64,000 bases of DNA. Source: Chitinispirillales bacterium. GTDB lineage: Bacteria > Fibrobacterota > Chitinivibrionia > Chitinivibrionales > Chitinispirillaceae. Position numbers and translations under genes: made by a program. The notes under the pieces are model-generated. The model ran no database searches. It had not been told where the DNA came from and saw only the letters and a list, made by a program, of their open reading frames with translations. The stretch spans positions 186,001 through 250,000 of the forward strand of contig JAIRVB010000021.1 of assembly GCA_031254105.1 (NCBI GenBank). Reading direction: 5' to 3'. This document shows positions 50,220-58,808 of the stretch, piece by piece (position 1 is the stretch's first letter; every line of letters begins with the position of its first letter).

Positions 50220-50672
50220 TTGAATATAAGCATCAGCGATTACATTGACGAATATTTGCATGGCGGCCTGTTCGCTCAGTGGACCTCTTTATCCGGTGAG
50301 CAGGCAGGGTCGCTGCTTACTTTAATGCTTTCTGGTTTGGAAAGTCAGGCAGTTGATCTAATTGCCCTTGAAACTGTACTATTTAAGATTGGCAGCCGTG
50401 ATGATTTGTCATTTGACGTCAAAACCGCGCTGCCTGCTCTTTTAGAGAGTTATTTTGATTTTCTTTCGGCAAGCGGAAAATATCCTCCCGCAAAAAACTG
50501 GCTCAGTGATCTGCGGCTTATCACGCCAAAATTTTTGTCCCGGTTAAAAAAAGATGGTTCGGTAAAGGGTGAAACATTTCGCAAAAACTACAGCGATGTC
50601 GGAAGAAACGGCAATTGTCCCTGCGGGAGCGGAAAAAAATTTAAGAAGTGCTGTATGCAGCTGCTTGGGTAA
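50220..50672 (+). CDS. SEC-C motif protein
   Basis: A 150-residue protein from a TTG start at 50220 (NISISDYIDEYLHGG), with only GGGATAAGA as a weak ribosome-binding site. The C-terminus carries a SEC-C zinc motif, RNGNCPCGSGKKFKKCC (about 131-147), as found at the end of SecA and in many small proteins. The rest is helical with no further match. Function unknown; SEC-C domains bind zinc and ribosomes or SecB in SecA. Confidence 0.72.
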   Translation: MNISISDYIDEYLHGGLFAQWTSLSGEQAGSLLTLMLSGLESQAVDLIALETVLFKIGSRDDLSFDVKTALPALLESYFDFLSASGKYPPAKNWLSDLRLITPKFLSRLKKDGSVKGETFRKNYSDVGRNGNCPCGSGKKFKKCCMQLLG

Positions 50673-51046
50673 TAATAGAATTGTTTTATTTGTAATTTTT
50701 ATATTGTAATCTGTAATTTGCTTTGTAAATACCAGTAATTTTTTTACTTGCGTTTCAATATCGTGTTCCTGCCGCGCATACTGCGCTCCATGCATCCCCA
50801 TTTCCCTTCTAAGGGTGGAGTTTTCTGAAAGTGTGCAGAGATTTGTTGCAAGCGCGCCGATATCACATTCTTCCGAAAGTAAACCAGAATAACCATGAGA
50901 TACAATATTTGGAATATCACAGTGACTGCTTCCAACAACCGGAATCCCGGCGTATAAAGCTTTTATTACAACGATAGGAGCTCCGCCTGATAATATGTAA
51001 TAAAATGACAAATTTTCAAAGGTAAAGCGGGATTAGTGGAATCCAT
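50544..51046 (-). pseudogene. Glycosyltransferase family 4 remnant (internal deletion and frameshift)
   Basis: An ATG at 51046 with a strong GAGGAG site begins MDSTNPALPLKICHFITYY, a typical GT4 N-terminus. A few codons later the sense shifts frame and reads GGAPIVVIKALYAGIPVVGS with CDIPNIVSHGYSGLL and MGMHGAQYARQEHD, the donor-binding C-terminal domain. The entire middle of a normal 350-400 residue enzyme is missing. The C-terminal frame runs on to 50544 without further family signal, overlapping the SEC-C gene on the opposite strand. It is non-functional as a glycosyltransferase. Confidence 0.65.
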
Positions 51047-51056
51047 AGGGTTCTCC

Positions 51057-52046
51057 TCAGTTTACCTCTTTTAGGTTTAAGCTGTCTCTGTGCTTTTTCT
51101 TAACGTTAAGGGAAGGAAGGTACGGGGATTGCATCGCTTTGTCAAAAAGCATATTAATTACCTGCATACTGATTTGCCTCTCTCTTCTCCTGCCCCGGTT
51201 CAGTTCTATTTCAAGCAGTTTAAGCAGATCGCTGCCGCCGTTGACGATATTTTTCATCGCTTTTTTTGACAGGATATATCCGACAGGGCAGTTAATTTTT
51301 TCTCCAAGAAGTTCCCTGAAAATCCACAACAGAGCCGCTTGACGCTTCTTGCCATAAGGCATCCGCAAATAACCTGGAAATTTCGCCTGGTATTGACAGT
51401 GTTGATTTATGATGAAATTTCTTTCACTCACCGCTTTTGCCGAAGCGATATACTGCCCGTAAAGGTTTTCTTCTATGAGCTGAGCTGCCAATGTATGTTC
51501 AATATCAAGAAGCTTTAGAACATCGTTTATAGCATATTCCAGAAGCTCCGGCTTAATCGGGCGGATAAGCCAGTTAGCCCTTTGAAATCCATCCTTTTTG
51601 TCTTTATCAATATTAAGGTAATTTGCGAGATTGACAGGAAGCCCTAATAGTTTTTGCGCTGCGGCAATATCATTTACCGGAGATATTGTACAGCCCAGTA
51701 CATTTTGGGTCATAAACACATCATTGCTAAAAGAGAACATGACTTTTGTTATATCTCCGCAAGTAAGAAACTCCTTCAGTGCGGAATTGTTACCCATACG
51801 CAGCACGTCAATAACCACAGATTCTTCGCCGTCAAAACATTGAAATATGGAGATTGAGTACTTGTAACGGAATGAGCCCTGATCACCTTCCAAATCAAGA
51901 GCGATCTTTTTTACCTGCCTTTTGCGCAAACTGTCTAAATAACTATTTAGCTCCTCTTCGGTAGTTATAATGCGGTCGATATTAGTTTTGGGCTCAACAG
52001 ATTCGCGTATTTGTGTTGTATTTAAATTACCTGCTGCTGAATGCAT
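51057..52046 (-). CDS. RNase D-like 3'-5' exonuclease
   Basis: A 329-residue protein with a DEDDy exonuclease domain: Asp51 and Glu53 in ALDLEGDQGS, Asp109 in FSFSNDVF, and Tyr171/Asp175 in YAINDVLKL. An HRDC-like helical domain follows (about 230-300, KRQAALLWIFRELLGEKINC and LSKKAMKNIV). RNase D trims tRNA 3' ends and structured RNAs. The first acidic motif is DLE-G rather than DTE, still family-compatible. The 5' side faces a 563-base non-coding stretch. Confidence 0.85.
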   Translation of the reverse strand: MHSAAGNLNTTQIRESVEPKTNIDRIITTEEELNSYLDSLRKRQVKKIALDLEGDQGSFRYKYSISIFQCFDGEESVVIDVLRMGNNSALKEFLTCGDITKVMFSFSNDVFMTQNVLGCTISPVNDIAAAQKLLGLPVNLANYLNIDKDKKDGFQRANWLIRPIKPELLEYAINDVLKLLDIEHTLAAQLIEENLYGQYIASAKAVSERNFIINQHCQYQAKFPGYLRMPYGKKRQAALLWIFRELLGEKINCPVGYILSKKAMKNIVNGGSDLLKLLEIELNRGRRRERQISMQVINMLFDKAMQSPYLPSLNVKKKHRDSLNLKEVN

Positions 52047-52609
52047 ATGTTATTGTCAACTTCCGAAAATAAGATACTGTACCTTTTTTATACGGATAAC
52101 ACATATAGATATTGTGTTGTAATTGATACCATCATCAAGGCCGTATGCGGTTTAGTTTTATGAAAAATACTAAATGGGCTTTAGTGTTTTTATCAAGCAG
52201 CTCTCAAATTTTTATAAAAGCTATTCCCCTCCTGACAATTGCCTGATCAGGGCGAAGCGTGGCTGAAACAAAACTCATATAAAAACAGATAAGGGCTGCA
52301 TCTCAGAAAATTTGCGTATAAGACTTATTAAAAACGCAAAGTGCGTGTAGGTAGATAGTATGGTGTTAAATAAAAATTGTCATAACTAATGTTCATAAAT
52401 TATATTAAAACAGGGTGTGCGTAGAAATAATACAATGATATACAAAGGTTATTAATCAGCACGCTTAAAAATTGCATATTAAAGTAAAATGTATGAAACC
52501 TAAGAAACGGTAAACGGTTGAATTGCTGTACTTTAAACCATAAACTTATACGTATCGGGTAGGAGATACAAAATAACGAATTGATACCGGTATTAATGGA
52601 GGATTTACA
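52047..52609. other. Long intergenic region, no gene seen
   Basis: 563 bases between divergent genes without a supported coding frame. A minus-strand frame inside (about 52400-52690) is aromatic, low in charge and overlaps the next gene, so it is not credible. The region presumably holds the promoters of the nuclease gene and of the gene at 52610, but I cannot point to boxes with confidence. Confidence 0.35.
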
Positions 52610-53110
52610 ATGTTTCAGTTGATGTTTGTTGTATTGGTATTTGTAGTATTGTTGTTGATTGCATGGAAGCATTTGGTTGCACGGAAACAAAAAGGAATGA
52701 AAAAACCACAGAAGGAGCGTATAATGGGATGTAAGACTGCCACAAAAGAGATTAATGTTGCGTTTCCAGCCGGGTATGATATGTCATGGTACGTTACCAC
52801 GCAGGCTGGCAATAAAGTAACCGTCAAATTATTTGATGACACAACAGTTTATTTTGAAAAATCAAAGCAGGGTACAGAGGCGATGCCGCCGCTTGACTAT
52901 GGTGTAAGCAAGGTTAAAGGAAATAACCTGAAGGTAAAGATAACTGTTGAAAGTTGTTCTGAGGATCAAATCAAATCAGCTATCAGCGGTCACAATATCA
53001 TAACACCTTCAGGCAGAGAAGTTGGAAAGGGAATGCATATTGCCATCGAAGATTGGACTGATAACGATTATAATGATGTATCAATCTCATTGCTGGCATG
53101 GAAAAGGTAA
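52610..53110 (+). CDS. Hypothetical protein with one N-terminal membrane helix
   Basis: A 166-residue protein: a membrane anchor at about 2-20 (QLMFVVLVFVVLLLIAW), a basic linker, then a predicted beta-rich domain from about 45. That domain has AFPAGYDMSWYVTTQAGNKV and ends in EDWTDNDYNDVSISLLAWKR. The acidic DWTDNDYNDV resembles calcium-binding loops near the end of some secreted beta-sandwich domains. No family is assigned. GGAGG precedes the ATG. A stem-loop follows about 90 bases after the stop. Confidence 0.65.
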   Translation: MFQLMFVVLVFVVLLLIAWKHLVARKQKGMKKPQKERIMGCKTATKEINVAFPAGYDMSWYVTTQAGNKVTVKLFDDTTVYFEKSKQGTEAMPPLDYGVSKVKGNNLKVKITVESCSEDQIKSAISGHNIITPSGREVGKGMHIAIEDWTDNDYNDVSISLLAWKR

Positions 53111-53201
53111 GGTTGATCTCACCAGTATGCACTTGATGTAAGCGATAAACAACCGTAAAAAGCTTAACATCTGAAACCAATAAAAGACCAGCCCGCCGTA
53201 A

Positions 53202-53230
53202 GGCGATGGCGGATTACAGCCGCCATCGCC
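53202..53230 (+). terminator. Stem-loop downstream of the 166-residue protein gene
   Basis: A perfect 11-bp stem GGCGATGGCGG/CCGCCATCGCC with a 7-base loop, followed by GGTATTTTAT. It is an intrinsic terminator candidate with a weak T-tract. The remaining 300 bases up to the tRNA hold no gene. Confidence 0.55.
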
Positions 53231-53418
53231 GGTATTTTATACTCTGCTTATAAACCTGTTTCATCTGCGGCTTGTTTTGATTGTATGCCGCTTCAATGGT
53301 AATATAAACAAGTTTCAAAGATAAATCGACTTCGCTAATGTAAATAAATCGCGTATTGTATTCGGCCATTCATTATATTTTTCTATTAAAGCGGTTTCCC
53401 CCAAATACGACATTTTTT

Positions 53419-53504
53419 GGAGAGGTGTCCGAGCGGTTGAAGGGGGCGGTCTCGAAAACCGTTGTACCTTATGGGTACCCGGGGTTCGAATCCATGCCTC
53501 TCCG
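53419..53504 (+). tRNA. tRNA-Ser (CGA)
   Basis: Acceptor arms GGAGAGG and CCTCTCC pair, and the discriminator is G. The anticodon loop CTCGAAA gives CGA (reads UCG), with GCGGT/ACCGT stem. The variable arm is long (TGTACCTTATGGGTACC). Odd: the T-stem CGGGG/CCATG has a G-A mismatch and a G-U pair, unlike the fully paired T-stem of the GGA tRNA. Confidence 0.92.
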
Positions 53505-53667
53505 AGTTATTTTGGAACAAGTGGGAACCCGTGGTTAATGTGGATGAGCATTTTATTGAAGCCAATAAATTGGTCGAGACCGGCAGCAAGACAAATCACA
53601 AATCCCCAAAGCCATTGATGCTGAACGAATAGATTTTATGGTAGTCTTAAACAAGGAGCGTATCTTT

Positions 53668-54885
53668 ATGAAACAAAAATCAACAGTGGCAATTGTAAAG
53701 TGCAGTTCTTATGACGATCAGGAGTTAGAAACAGCCGTCAACAAAGGTTTAGCGCTTCTCGGAGGAGTGGACAAATTCGCTTCTCCAAAAGAAAAGATTC
53801 TTTTTAAACCAAATATTTTATGGCCGACAAATCCCGACAAATGTGTTGTGACACATCCGGCTGTTTTTAAAGCAGTGTTGAGCGTTTTCAAATCTACAGG
53901 AGCTTCGCTTTTTTTCGGCGATTCCTCGGGCGGCTTGCAGTCCCCTGAGAGCGCGTTGAAGAAGAGCGGACATTTTCAAGCCGCACAGCCGCTTGGAGCG
54001 GAGCTCGCCGACTTTGTTAATGGAGAATCTGTTTCGTATCCGGCAGGAGTTACAAGTAAACGGCTTTTAATAGCAAAAGGAGTTCTTGACGCGGATGGAG
54101 TGATAAGTCTTCCAAAGCTCAAAACACACATTTTGACCCGTATGACCGGAGCTGTGAAAAATCAATATGGATGTGTGCCTGGAATGGGCAAAGGACAGTA
54201 CCATGCTCAATTTCCTGATCTGCATGACTTTTCAAAATTATTAGTGGACATTTGCGGCTTTGTCAACCCAAGGCTTTACATTATGGACGCGGTAATGGGC
54301 ATGGAGGGCAATGGGCCTCAGAGCGGAGATCCTCGCCATATCGGCGCGCTGATTTTCTCAACAGATCCTGTAGCGCTTGACGCGGTGGCTGCCGGAATTA
54401 TTGACTTGGATCCAAGTTTTATTCCCACTTCCACAGCAGGCTTGCAGGCAGGGTTAGGTACTTACAAAAATGAAGATATCGAACTTTTGGGTGATCCGTT
54501 AGAGCAGTTTGTCATAAAGGATTACAAAGTGGTGAAAAAGCCAGTTCAATCTATACCGGAAACTCCTTTTCTTAAGAATCTGAAAAGGTTGATAAATCCA
54601 GCTCCTGTAATTGATAAAAAAGCGTGTACCCGCTGCGGCCGCTGTATTGACGTATGTCCGGTGGAACCAAAAGCTGTAGGTTGGAAAAAAGGAAGTATTC
54701 CTAAAAAGAGCGTACCCGTTTATAACTATCGCGAATGTATACGCTGTTATTGCTGCCATGAGATGTGTCCCTCCCGCGCTATCAATGTAAAGAAGCCTTT
54801 TTTAGGCAGGTGTTTTCCTTTTTTGTCATATATCGCGCTTCTCATGAGCAGCATATTCGCAAAGCGAAATGACAAAACTAAATGA
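53668..54885 (+). CDS. DUF362 protein with a double [4Fe-4S] ferredoxin domain
   Basis: A 405-residue protein starting at the ATG at 53668 with AAGGAG upstream. The N-terminal DUF362 domain (about 10-280) has ILFKPNILWPTNPDKCVVTH, GDSSGG and LPKLKTHILTRMTGAVKNQYG. The C-terminal module (about 310-375) has two cluster motifs, CTRCGRCIDVCP and CIRCYCCHEMCP. The end is hydrophobic (FLSYIALLMSSIF), so it may touch the membrane. Family function is poorly known but redox-linked. Its TGA overlaps the ATG of the lipoate-ligase homologue, implying a joint role. Confidence 0.85.
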   Translation: MKQKSTVAIVKCSSYDDQELETAVNKGLALLGGVDKFASPKEKILFKPNILWPTNPDKCVVTHPAVFKAVLSVFKSTGASLFFGDSSGGLQSPESALKKSGHFQAAQPLGAELADFVNGESVSYPAGVTSKRLLIAKGVLDADGVISLPKLKTHILTRMTGAVKNQYGCVPGMGKGQYHAQFPDLHDFSKLLVDICGFVNPRLYIMDAVMGMEGNGPQSGDPRHIGALIFSTDPVALDAVAAGIIDLDPSFIPTSTAGLQAGLGTYKNEDIELLGDPLEQFVIKDYKVVKKPVQSIPETPFLKNLKRLINPAPVIDKKACTRCGRCIDVCPVEPKAVGWKKGSIPKKSVPVYNYRECIRCYCCHEMCPSRAINVKKPFLGRCFPFLSYIALLMSSIFAKRNDKTK

Positions 54886-55523
54886 AACAGCCTCTCCCGA
54901 AATTTCCCGGGCAGCTTAAAAAAAATGACGCTGTTTTTATCTATGGAGCGGCACAGAAAAAACCATTTTTATTAGTTTACAAACAAGAAAAGATTGAAGT
55001 TGTGCACGGGCCTTCCTGCCGCTGCGATAAAGAGATATTTATTGAGCGTTGTAACAAGGATGGCGTTGATGTTATTGAGCGCAGAGGAGGAGGGGGTACG
55101 GTTGTACTTTCCCCGGGGATGCTTGTTACAATTGTAGTGGGGCAGAAGAGAGAAAAAGACGGCGCTCTTGACATTTTTCACAGGGTACATGAGGCGTTTA
55201 TCCCCGCTCTTTCGCAAGCTGGGGCGGCGGGTGTTACTCATGAAGGGATCAGTGATCTGGCTGTAAGGGGGAGAAAAGTTTTAGGCAGTTCTCTTTATAT
55301 GGGTTCAAATACAACGTTTTATTATTATCAATCCAGTTTAATGGTTTCATGCGATCTCTCGCTTTTGGATCGTTATCTTTATCATCCGCCAAGAGAGCCA
55401 AATTATAGAAGGGGCAGAGCGCACAGCGAGTTTTGCGCGAATTTAAGTGAATTTGGTTTATGCGTTGATATTAATGAGCTTTTGGTATTGATAGAAGAAT
55501 CCTTAAAAAAACATCTGACATAG
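54882..55523 (+). CDS. Lipoate-protein ligase A-like protein
   Basis: A 213-residue BPL/LplA/LipB-fold protein. Recognisable parts are PFLLVYKQEKIEVVHGPSCR, VIERRGGGGTVVLSPGMLV (the RRxxGGG-type lipoyl-AMP site), ISDLAVRGRKVLGSSLYM with the catalytic-type Lys, and PPREPNYRRGRAH. It is shorter than E. coli LplA and lacks its C-terminal accessory domain, as do LipM/octanoyl-transferase relatives. It could attach lipoate or octanoate, or act on another acyl-protein. It is translationally coupled (ATGA) to the DUF362 gene. Confidence 0.8.
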   Translation: MKQPLPKFPGQLKKNDAVFIYGAAQKKPFLLVYKQEKIEVVHGPSCRCDKEIFIERCNKDGVDVIERRGGGGTVVLSPGMLVTIVVGQKREKDGALDIFHRVHEAFIPALSQAGAAGVTHEGISDLAVRGRKVLGSSLYMGSNTTFYYYQSSLMVSCDLSLLDRYLYHPPREPNYRRGRAHSEFCANLSEFGLCVDINELLVLIEESLKKHLT

Positions 55524-55527
55524 TCGA

Positions 55528-55700
55528 TTTACTTGAAAATGTCTGCTCAGATGTCACCACGCGCGAAGACGGAGGTCTAAATACCCGGCAAGCGCTTACT
55601 ACTTCACCCCGCGAAGGGCGGAGGCCTATTTGTGTCTGTCTTTGCGGGGATACCGGTGCGGGAATTTATGTTATAGAGCGATAAGAGATTTTCAAGTAGA
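55528..55700. repeat. CTTGAAAATC-family element, copy C (MITE-like)
   Basis: Left end TTTACTTGAAAATGTCTGCT at 55528, right end GATAAGAGATTTTCAAGTAG at about 55680-55699, in inverse orientation. The right end, reversed, matches the left end of copy B nearly base for base (CTACTTGAAAATCTCTTATC). The 170-base element fills the gap between the lipoate-ligase gene and rsmE and codes for nothing. Confidence 0.65.
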
Positions 55701-55733
55701 ATGAATATACGGTAATCTGGAGCAAAGACTGAA

Positions 55734-56450
55734 ATGTTAGATACGCGGCACTATCTTTTTTACAGCGTCAATATTACAGACGGCAATATCATACTCGATG
55801 AGGGTGAAACGGCTCATGCAGTCTCTGTTCTGAGGGTAAAAGAGGGTCAACAAATACAAATAACAGATGGTAACGGATCTATTTATGAATGTAAATGCGA
55901 ACAACGGTTGAAGAACTCTTTATCATGTAAAACTTTAACAAAAAAAAGTGTCTCCAGAACAAACCCGCGGCTTACTCTGCTCTTAGGCATTCCCGACAAG
56001 GAACCTTTTGAAACAGTTCTTGAGCAGGTAACCGCTATCGGCGTTTTTCGTATAATACCCCTTGTCATGGATCACTGCCGCAAACCTTGGTGGGAAAATT
56101 GGGACAAGATACAGAAACGGTTTATATCAAAGATGATCGTATCTATGAAACAGAGTCTTTATCCTTATATGCCTCAACTTGACAGACCAACACGTCTTCC
56201 TGAAATTATTGATACATGTCCAAAACCGCTGATCGCGGCTGATCAGAATGGAGAAACCTTACGCGATGATATTTTAACTTCACAATCTCAAATTTGCTGC
56301 CTGATCGGCCCGCCTGGCGGTTTGTCGATTGAGGAGGAAAATTTACTTGAATCGCATAAAGCGTTAACGGTAAAAATCGCGCCCCACAGATTACGAACCG
56401 AACTTGCCGCTGCGGTTCTTTGTTCACGGATTATGGCTTCGTTTCTTTAA
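55734..56450 (+). CDS. rsmE: 16S rRNA (uracil1498-N3)-methyltransferase RsmE
   Basis: A 238-residue SPOUT-class enzyme that methylates U1498 in the 30S decoding region. It has an N-terminal PUA-like part (HAVSVLRVKEGQQIQITDG) and a SPOUT knot with LLLGIPDKEPFETVLEQVTA, CLIGPPGGLSIEEENL and HRLRTELAAAVL. Length and order are normal. GGAG lies about 11 bases before the ATG. Its last 27 bases overlap the convergent beta-barrel gene. Confidence 0.94.
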   Translation: MLDTRHYLFYSVNITDGNIILDEGETAHAVSVLRVKEGQQIQITDGNGSIYECKCEQRLKNSLSCKTLTKKSVSRTNPRLTLLLGIPDKEPFETVLEQVTAIGVFRIIPLVMDHCRKPWWENWDKIQKRFISKMIVSMKQSLYPYMPQLDRPTRLPEIIDTCPKPLIAADQNGETLRDDILTSQSQICCLIGPPGGLSIEEENLLESHKALTVKIAPHRLRTELAAAVLCSRIMASFL

Positions 56451-57227
56451 GCTGTTATTTGTAGAACGGGCCGCTCGCGATGGGGGAAAAAGGATTTGAA
56501 CCTGGAGCATATTTGTAAAGAACAGTTCCTTGTAATCTACGCCCATTGGAAAGATACTGAGATCGTTATAGGCTACGGGTCTCCATATTCTGAGGTTGTA
56601 GCCAACGGACACCGCGTTTTTTTTGTTAAGAAAATATTCCATACCTGCGCCGAGATTTAAGCCAAACCCGGTATTATCAACTCTGTTTGGTTTTGTTACC
56701 TCGATGCCCATTCCTGTTTTATAGGTTGTTGTGAAGATGTTCCAACCAACATTTGGTCCGATTGACAAAAAGTAGCAATGCCTGGGATTAACCGGAAAAA
56801 GCAGATGCAACTCCGTTTGAATACCGATTGTTAAAAGACTGTTATGGACGATCACATCATCATACAAACCGTTAGTATATTGCACCGCGTCTTCATAAAT
56901 TTCTTCATCGATAGAACCCCGCCCAAACTCAAGTGCGGATTGAATCCTCAAGCGCGGATTTTTGAGCGCAAACCGTTTTCCTCCCGCTGTGCCAAACATA
57001 AACATATTGTTACGGCCAACATGTTCCGGCTCTTTCACATCGTCATATTTTCTGTAGCCTTCGCGCACGTTGTAAGAAATAAACCCCGCCGGCAGCACCA
57101 GCGCGGAAGATAGTCTTGAGGGTCTTCCTGATTGAGAATGAATATCAGTTGCCGCGGCGGCGATGACGATAAGAACACTGGCCGCAATTTTTAAAGGGCT
57201 GCGCACAGGGAGGATATATTTTTGCAT
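56424..57227 (-). CDS. Outer-membrane beta-barrel protein
   Basis: A 267-residue protein from the ATG at 57227 (MQKYILPVRSPLKIA); earlier in-frame ATGs add a non-signal-like leader. The signal peptide (about 1-31) ends after AAAATDIHS. The mature part alternates polar and aromatic residues as in small beta-barrels (ELHLLFPVNPRHCYFLSIGP, GFGLNLGAGMEYFLNKKNAV, VSVGYNLRIW). A basic tail follows the last strand (ARSTNNSLKKRSHNP), which is unusual because barrels normally end in Phe/Trp at the C-terminus. The tail is encoded by the overlap with rsmE, so the stop may have drifted. Confidence 0.7.
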   Translation of the reverse strand: MQKYILPVRSPLKIAASVLIVIAAAATDIHSQSGRPSRLSSALVLPAGFISYNVREGYRKYDDVKEPEHVGRNNMFMFGTAGGKRFALKNPRLRIQSALEFGRGSIDEEIYEDAVQYTNGLYDDVIVHNSLLTIGIQTELHLLFPVNPRHCYFLSIGPNVGWNIFTTTYKTGMGIEVTKPNRVDNTGFGLNLGAGMEYFLNKKNAVSVGYNLRIWRPVAYNDLSIFPMGVDYKELFFTNMLQVQILFPPSRAARSTNNSLKKRSHNP

Positions 57228-57351
57228 GGTTTTAAAATACATTTTTCGCCAGGTATCATTCTTCAATTGGCAGCTGCTGAATATGAGAAAGCTTCGGTAA
57301 CATGCATGGCAAACTCAAAAGAACTGTAAAACTGTAAGTCCGGCGGCATGA

Positions 57352-57699
57352 TCAGTTACTCATACCTTCACTGTCATCATTAAGATATCCCACGGATCCC
57401 ATATATTTTTCGAAGTTCGCTTCAAAGGCTTCCATACCGCCCCACTTGTTTATCTCATACTCGAAAGCATCGAGCACTTTGTCCTCAATCAGCTTTCTGG
57501 CCTCATTATTAATGGGGTGCAGGATATCCTGATACGTTCCATCCCGTCTGCGCCTGCTTGGCATGGATACAAAATACCCCTGAGCGCCGCTGATAATTCT
57601 CAGCCCTGTTACTACAAAGCACTCATCCAGCGTAATACTGGCGAACGCTTTGAGTTTCTCTTCGTTTCTAAGCACAATTTTTACGTCCGTAATATCCAC
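57352..57699 (-). CDS. spoVG: SpoVG-family RNA-binding regulator
   Basis: A 115-residue protein. The GTG at 57699 is chosen because GGAGGG lies 9 bases upstream and the product then starts MDITDVKIVLRNEEKLKAFA, like known SpoVG (MEVTDVRL...). FASITLDECFVVTGLRIISG and YFVSMPSRRRRDGTYQDILH are diagnostic. SpoVG is a small regulator that binds RNA and DNA, involved in development and stress in Firmicutes and spirochaetes. A C-terminal acidic extension follows the core. It is notable that spoVR and prkA, also sporulation-named stress genes, occur in the same window. Confidence 0.88.
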   Translation of the reverse strand: MDITDVKIVLRNEEKLKAFASITLDECFVVTGLRIISGAQGYFVSMPSRRRRDGTYQDILHPINNEARKLIEDKVLDAFEYEINKWGGMEAFEANFEKYMGSVGYLNDDSEGMSN

Positions 57700-57825
57700 A
57701 ACAGAAAGCCCTCCATGATGGTAATATATATGTCGGCCCGGCATATAACATAAATATAAGAAGCAACTTCCCTTCATGCCAAAAAAATTTAAACTTTTTT
57801 AACCCTAACCCCTATATTATATTAA

Positions 57826-57866
57826 TATTCATATCGAATACGTTTAAAATCAGGTTTAAAATCAGG
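57826..57866 (+). promoter_or_regulatory. Candidate operator and tandem 12-mer before argF
   Basis: TATTC-ATATC-GAATA (57826-57840) is a small palindrome in an AT-rich setting, faintly like an ARG box. It is followed by two exact copies of TTTAAAATCAGG (57843-57866), the second of which supplies the AGG ribosome-binding site. The regulator is not known. Confidence 0.35.
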
Positions 57867-57874
57867 TTAATAAT

Positions 57875-58801
57875 ATGAGCACGCAAAAAAAAGATCTTCT
57901 GACACTTTTCGACTATTCTACCGAACAGATTCGGGAAATGATCCGTCTGGCCGCAGAGATTAAAGCTCGGCGGCACAGTAACCAGTACAACAAACTCCTT
58001 GATAAAAAAACAGGAGTGCTTATTTTTGAAAAGCCCTCGCTTCGTACACGTATTTCATTTGAAACAGCGATATATGAGCTGGGAGGGCATGTAATAAACC
58101 TTGCTTCTGAGGCTGTGGGCGTAGGCACGCGTGAGAGTGTTGAGGATGTAGCGAAAAATCTGGAGAGAATCGTACATCTGATCGTATTCCGCACTTTCGG
58201 ACACGGTAAGTTAGAACGGCTGGCCCGTTCCAGTTCGATTCCTGTTATAAACGCGCTTACTGATTCGCATCATCCCTGCCAGGCGCTGGCCTTTGGCCTG
58301 ACGATGCATGAGGCGCGGCCTGACACAAAACTAAATGTACTTTTTGCGGGTGACGGCAACAATGTATGTAATTCCATTATGGTTCTTTGCGCAAAATTAG
58401 GACATAATTTCACATTCGCGGGGCCAAAAGGATATGAGCCTGACGCTGATGTGGTAAACCGCTGTTTGGAAGTTTGCGCTCAGAGCGGCGGCAGCGTAAA
58501 GGTTACCAATGACTTACACTCAGCCGCTCCGGATGCGGAGGTCATTTATACCGATGTATGGACAAGTATGGGACAGGAAGCGGAAGCGCAGGAACGCAGA
58601 AAACTTTTTATAGACTATCAAGTAAACAGAGCGCTTATCGAGACAGCGACACGTGATGTACTTGTTTCGCACTGTCTGCCGGCGCTGCGGGAAGAGGAAA
58701 TTACAAGCGATGTGCTTGATTCCGCTCACAGCGTTGCTTTTGAGGAAGCGGAGAACCGCCTCCATATTCAGAAAGCTGTGATTGTGCATCTTTTTTCATG
58801 A
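57875..58801 (+). CDS. argF: Ornithine carbamoyltransferase
   Basis: A 308-residue cytoplasmic enzyme that makes citrulline from ornithine and carbamoyl phosphate in arginine synthesis. The carbamoyl-phosphate motif is SLRTR (55-59), then HPCQ (133-136), and the ornithine loop HCLP (266-269) in VSHCLPALREEE. The closing segment is FEEAENRLHIQKAV. HCLP and the SMG loop (TDVWTSMGQE) favour the ornithine over the acetylornithine or aspartate enzymes. No other arg genes adjoin it. Confidence 0.95.
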   Translation: MSTQKKDLLTLFDYSTEQIREMIRLAAEIKARRHSNQYNKLLDKKTGVLIFEKPSLRTRISFETAIYELGGHVINLASEAVGVGTRESVEDVAKNLERIVHLIVFRTFGHGKLERLARSSSIPVINALTDSHHPCQALAFGLTMHEARPDTKLNVLFAGDGNNVCNSIMVLCAKLGHNFTFAGPKGYEPDADVVNRCLEVCAQSGGSVKVTNDLHSAAPDAEVIYTDVWTSMGQEAEAQERRKLFIDYQVNRALIETATRDVLVSHCLPALREEEITSDVLDSAHSVAFEEAENRLHIQKAVIVHLFS

Positions 58802-58808
58802 GGAGATA

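Noticed and set aside
52400-52690. A 96-residue minus-strand frame
   Set aside because: Aromatic, low-complexity product that overlaps the start of the well-supported gene at 52610.
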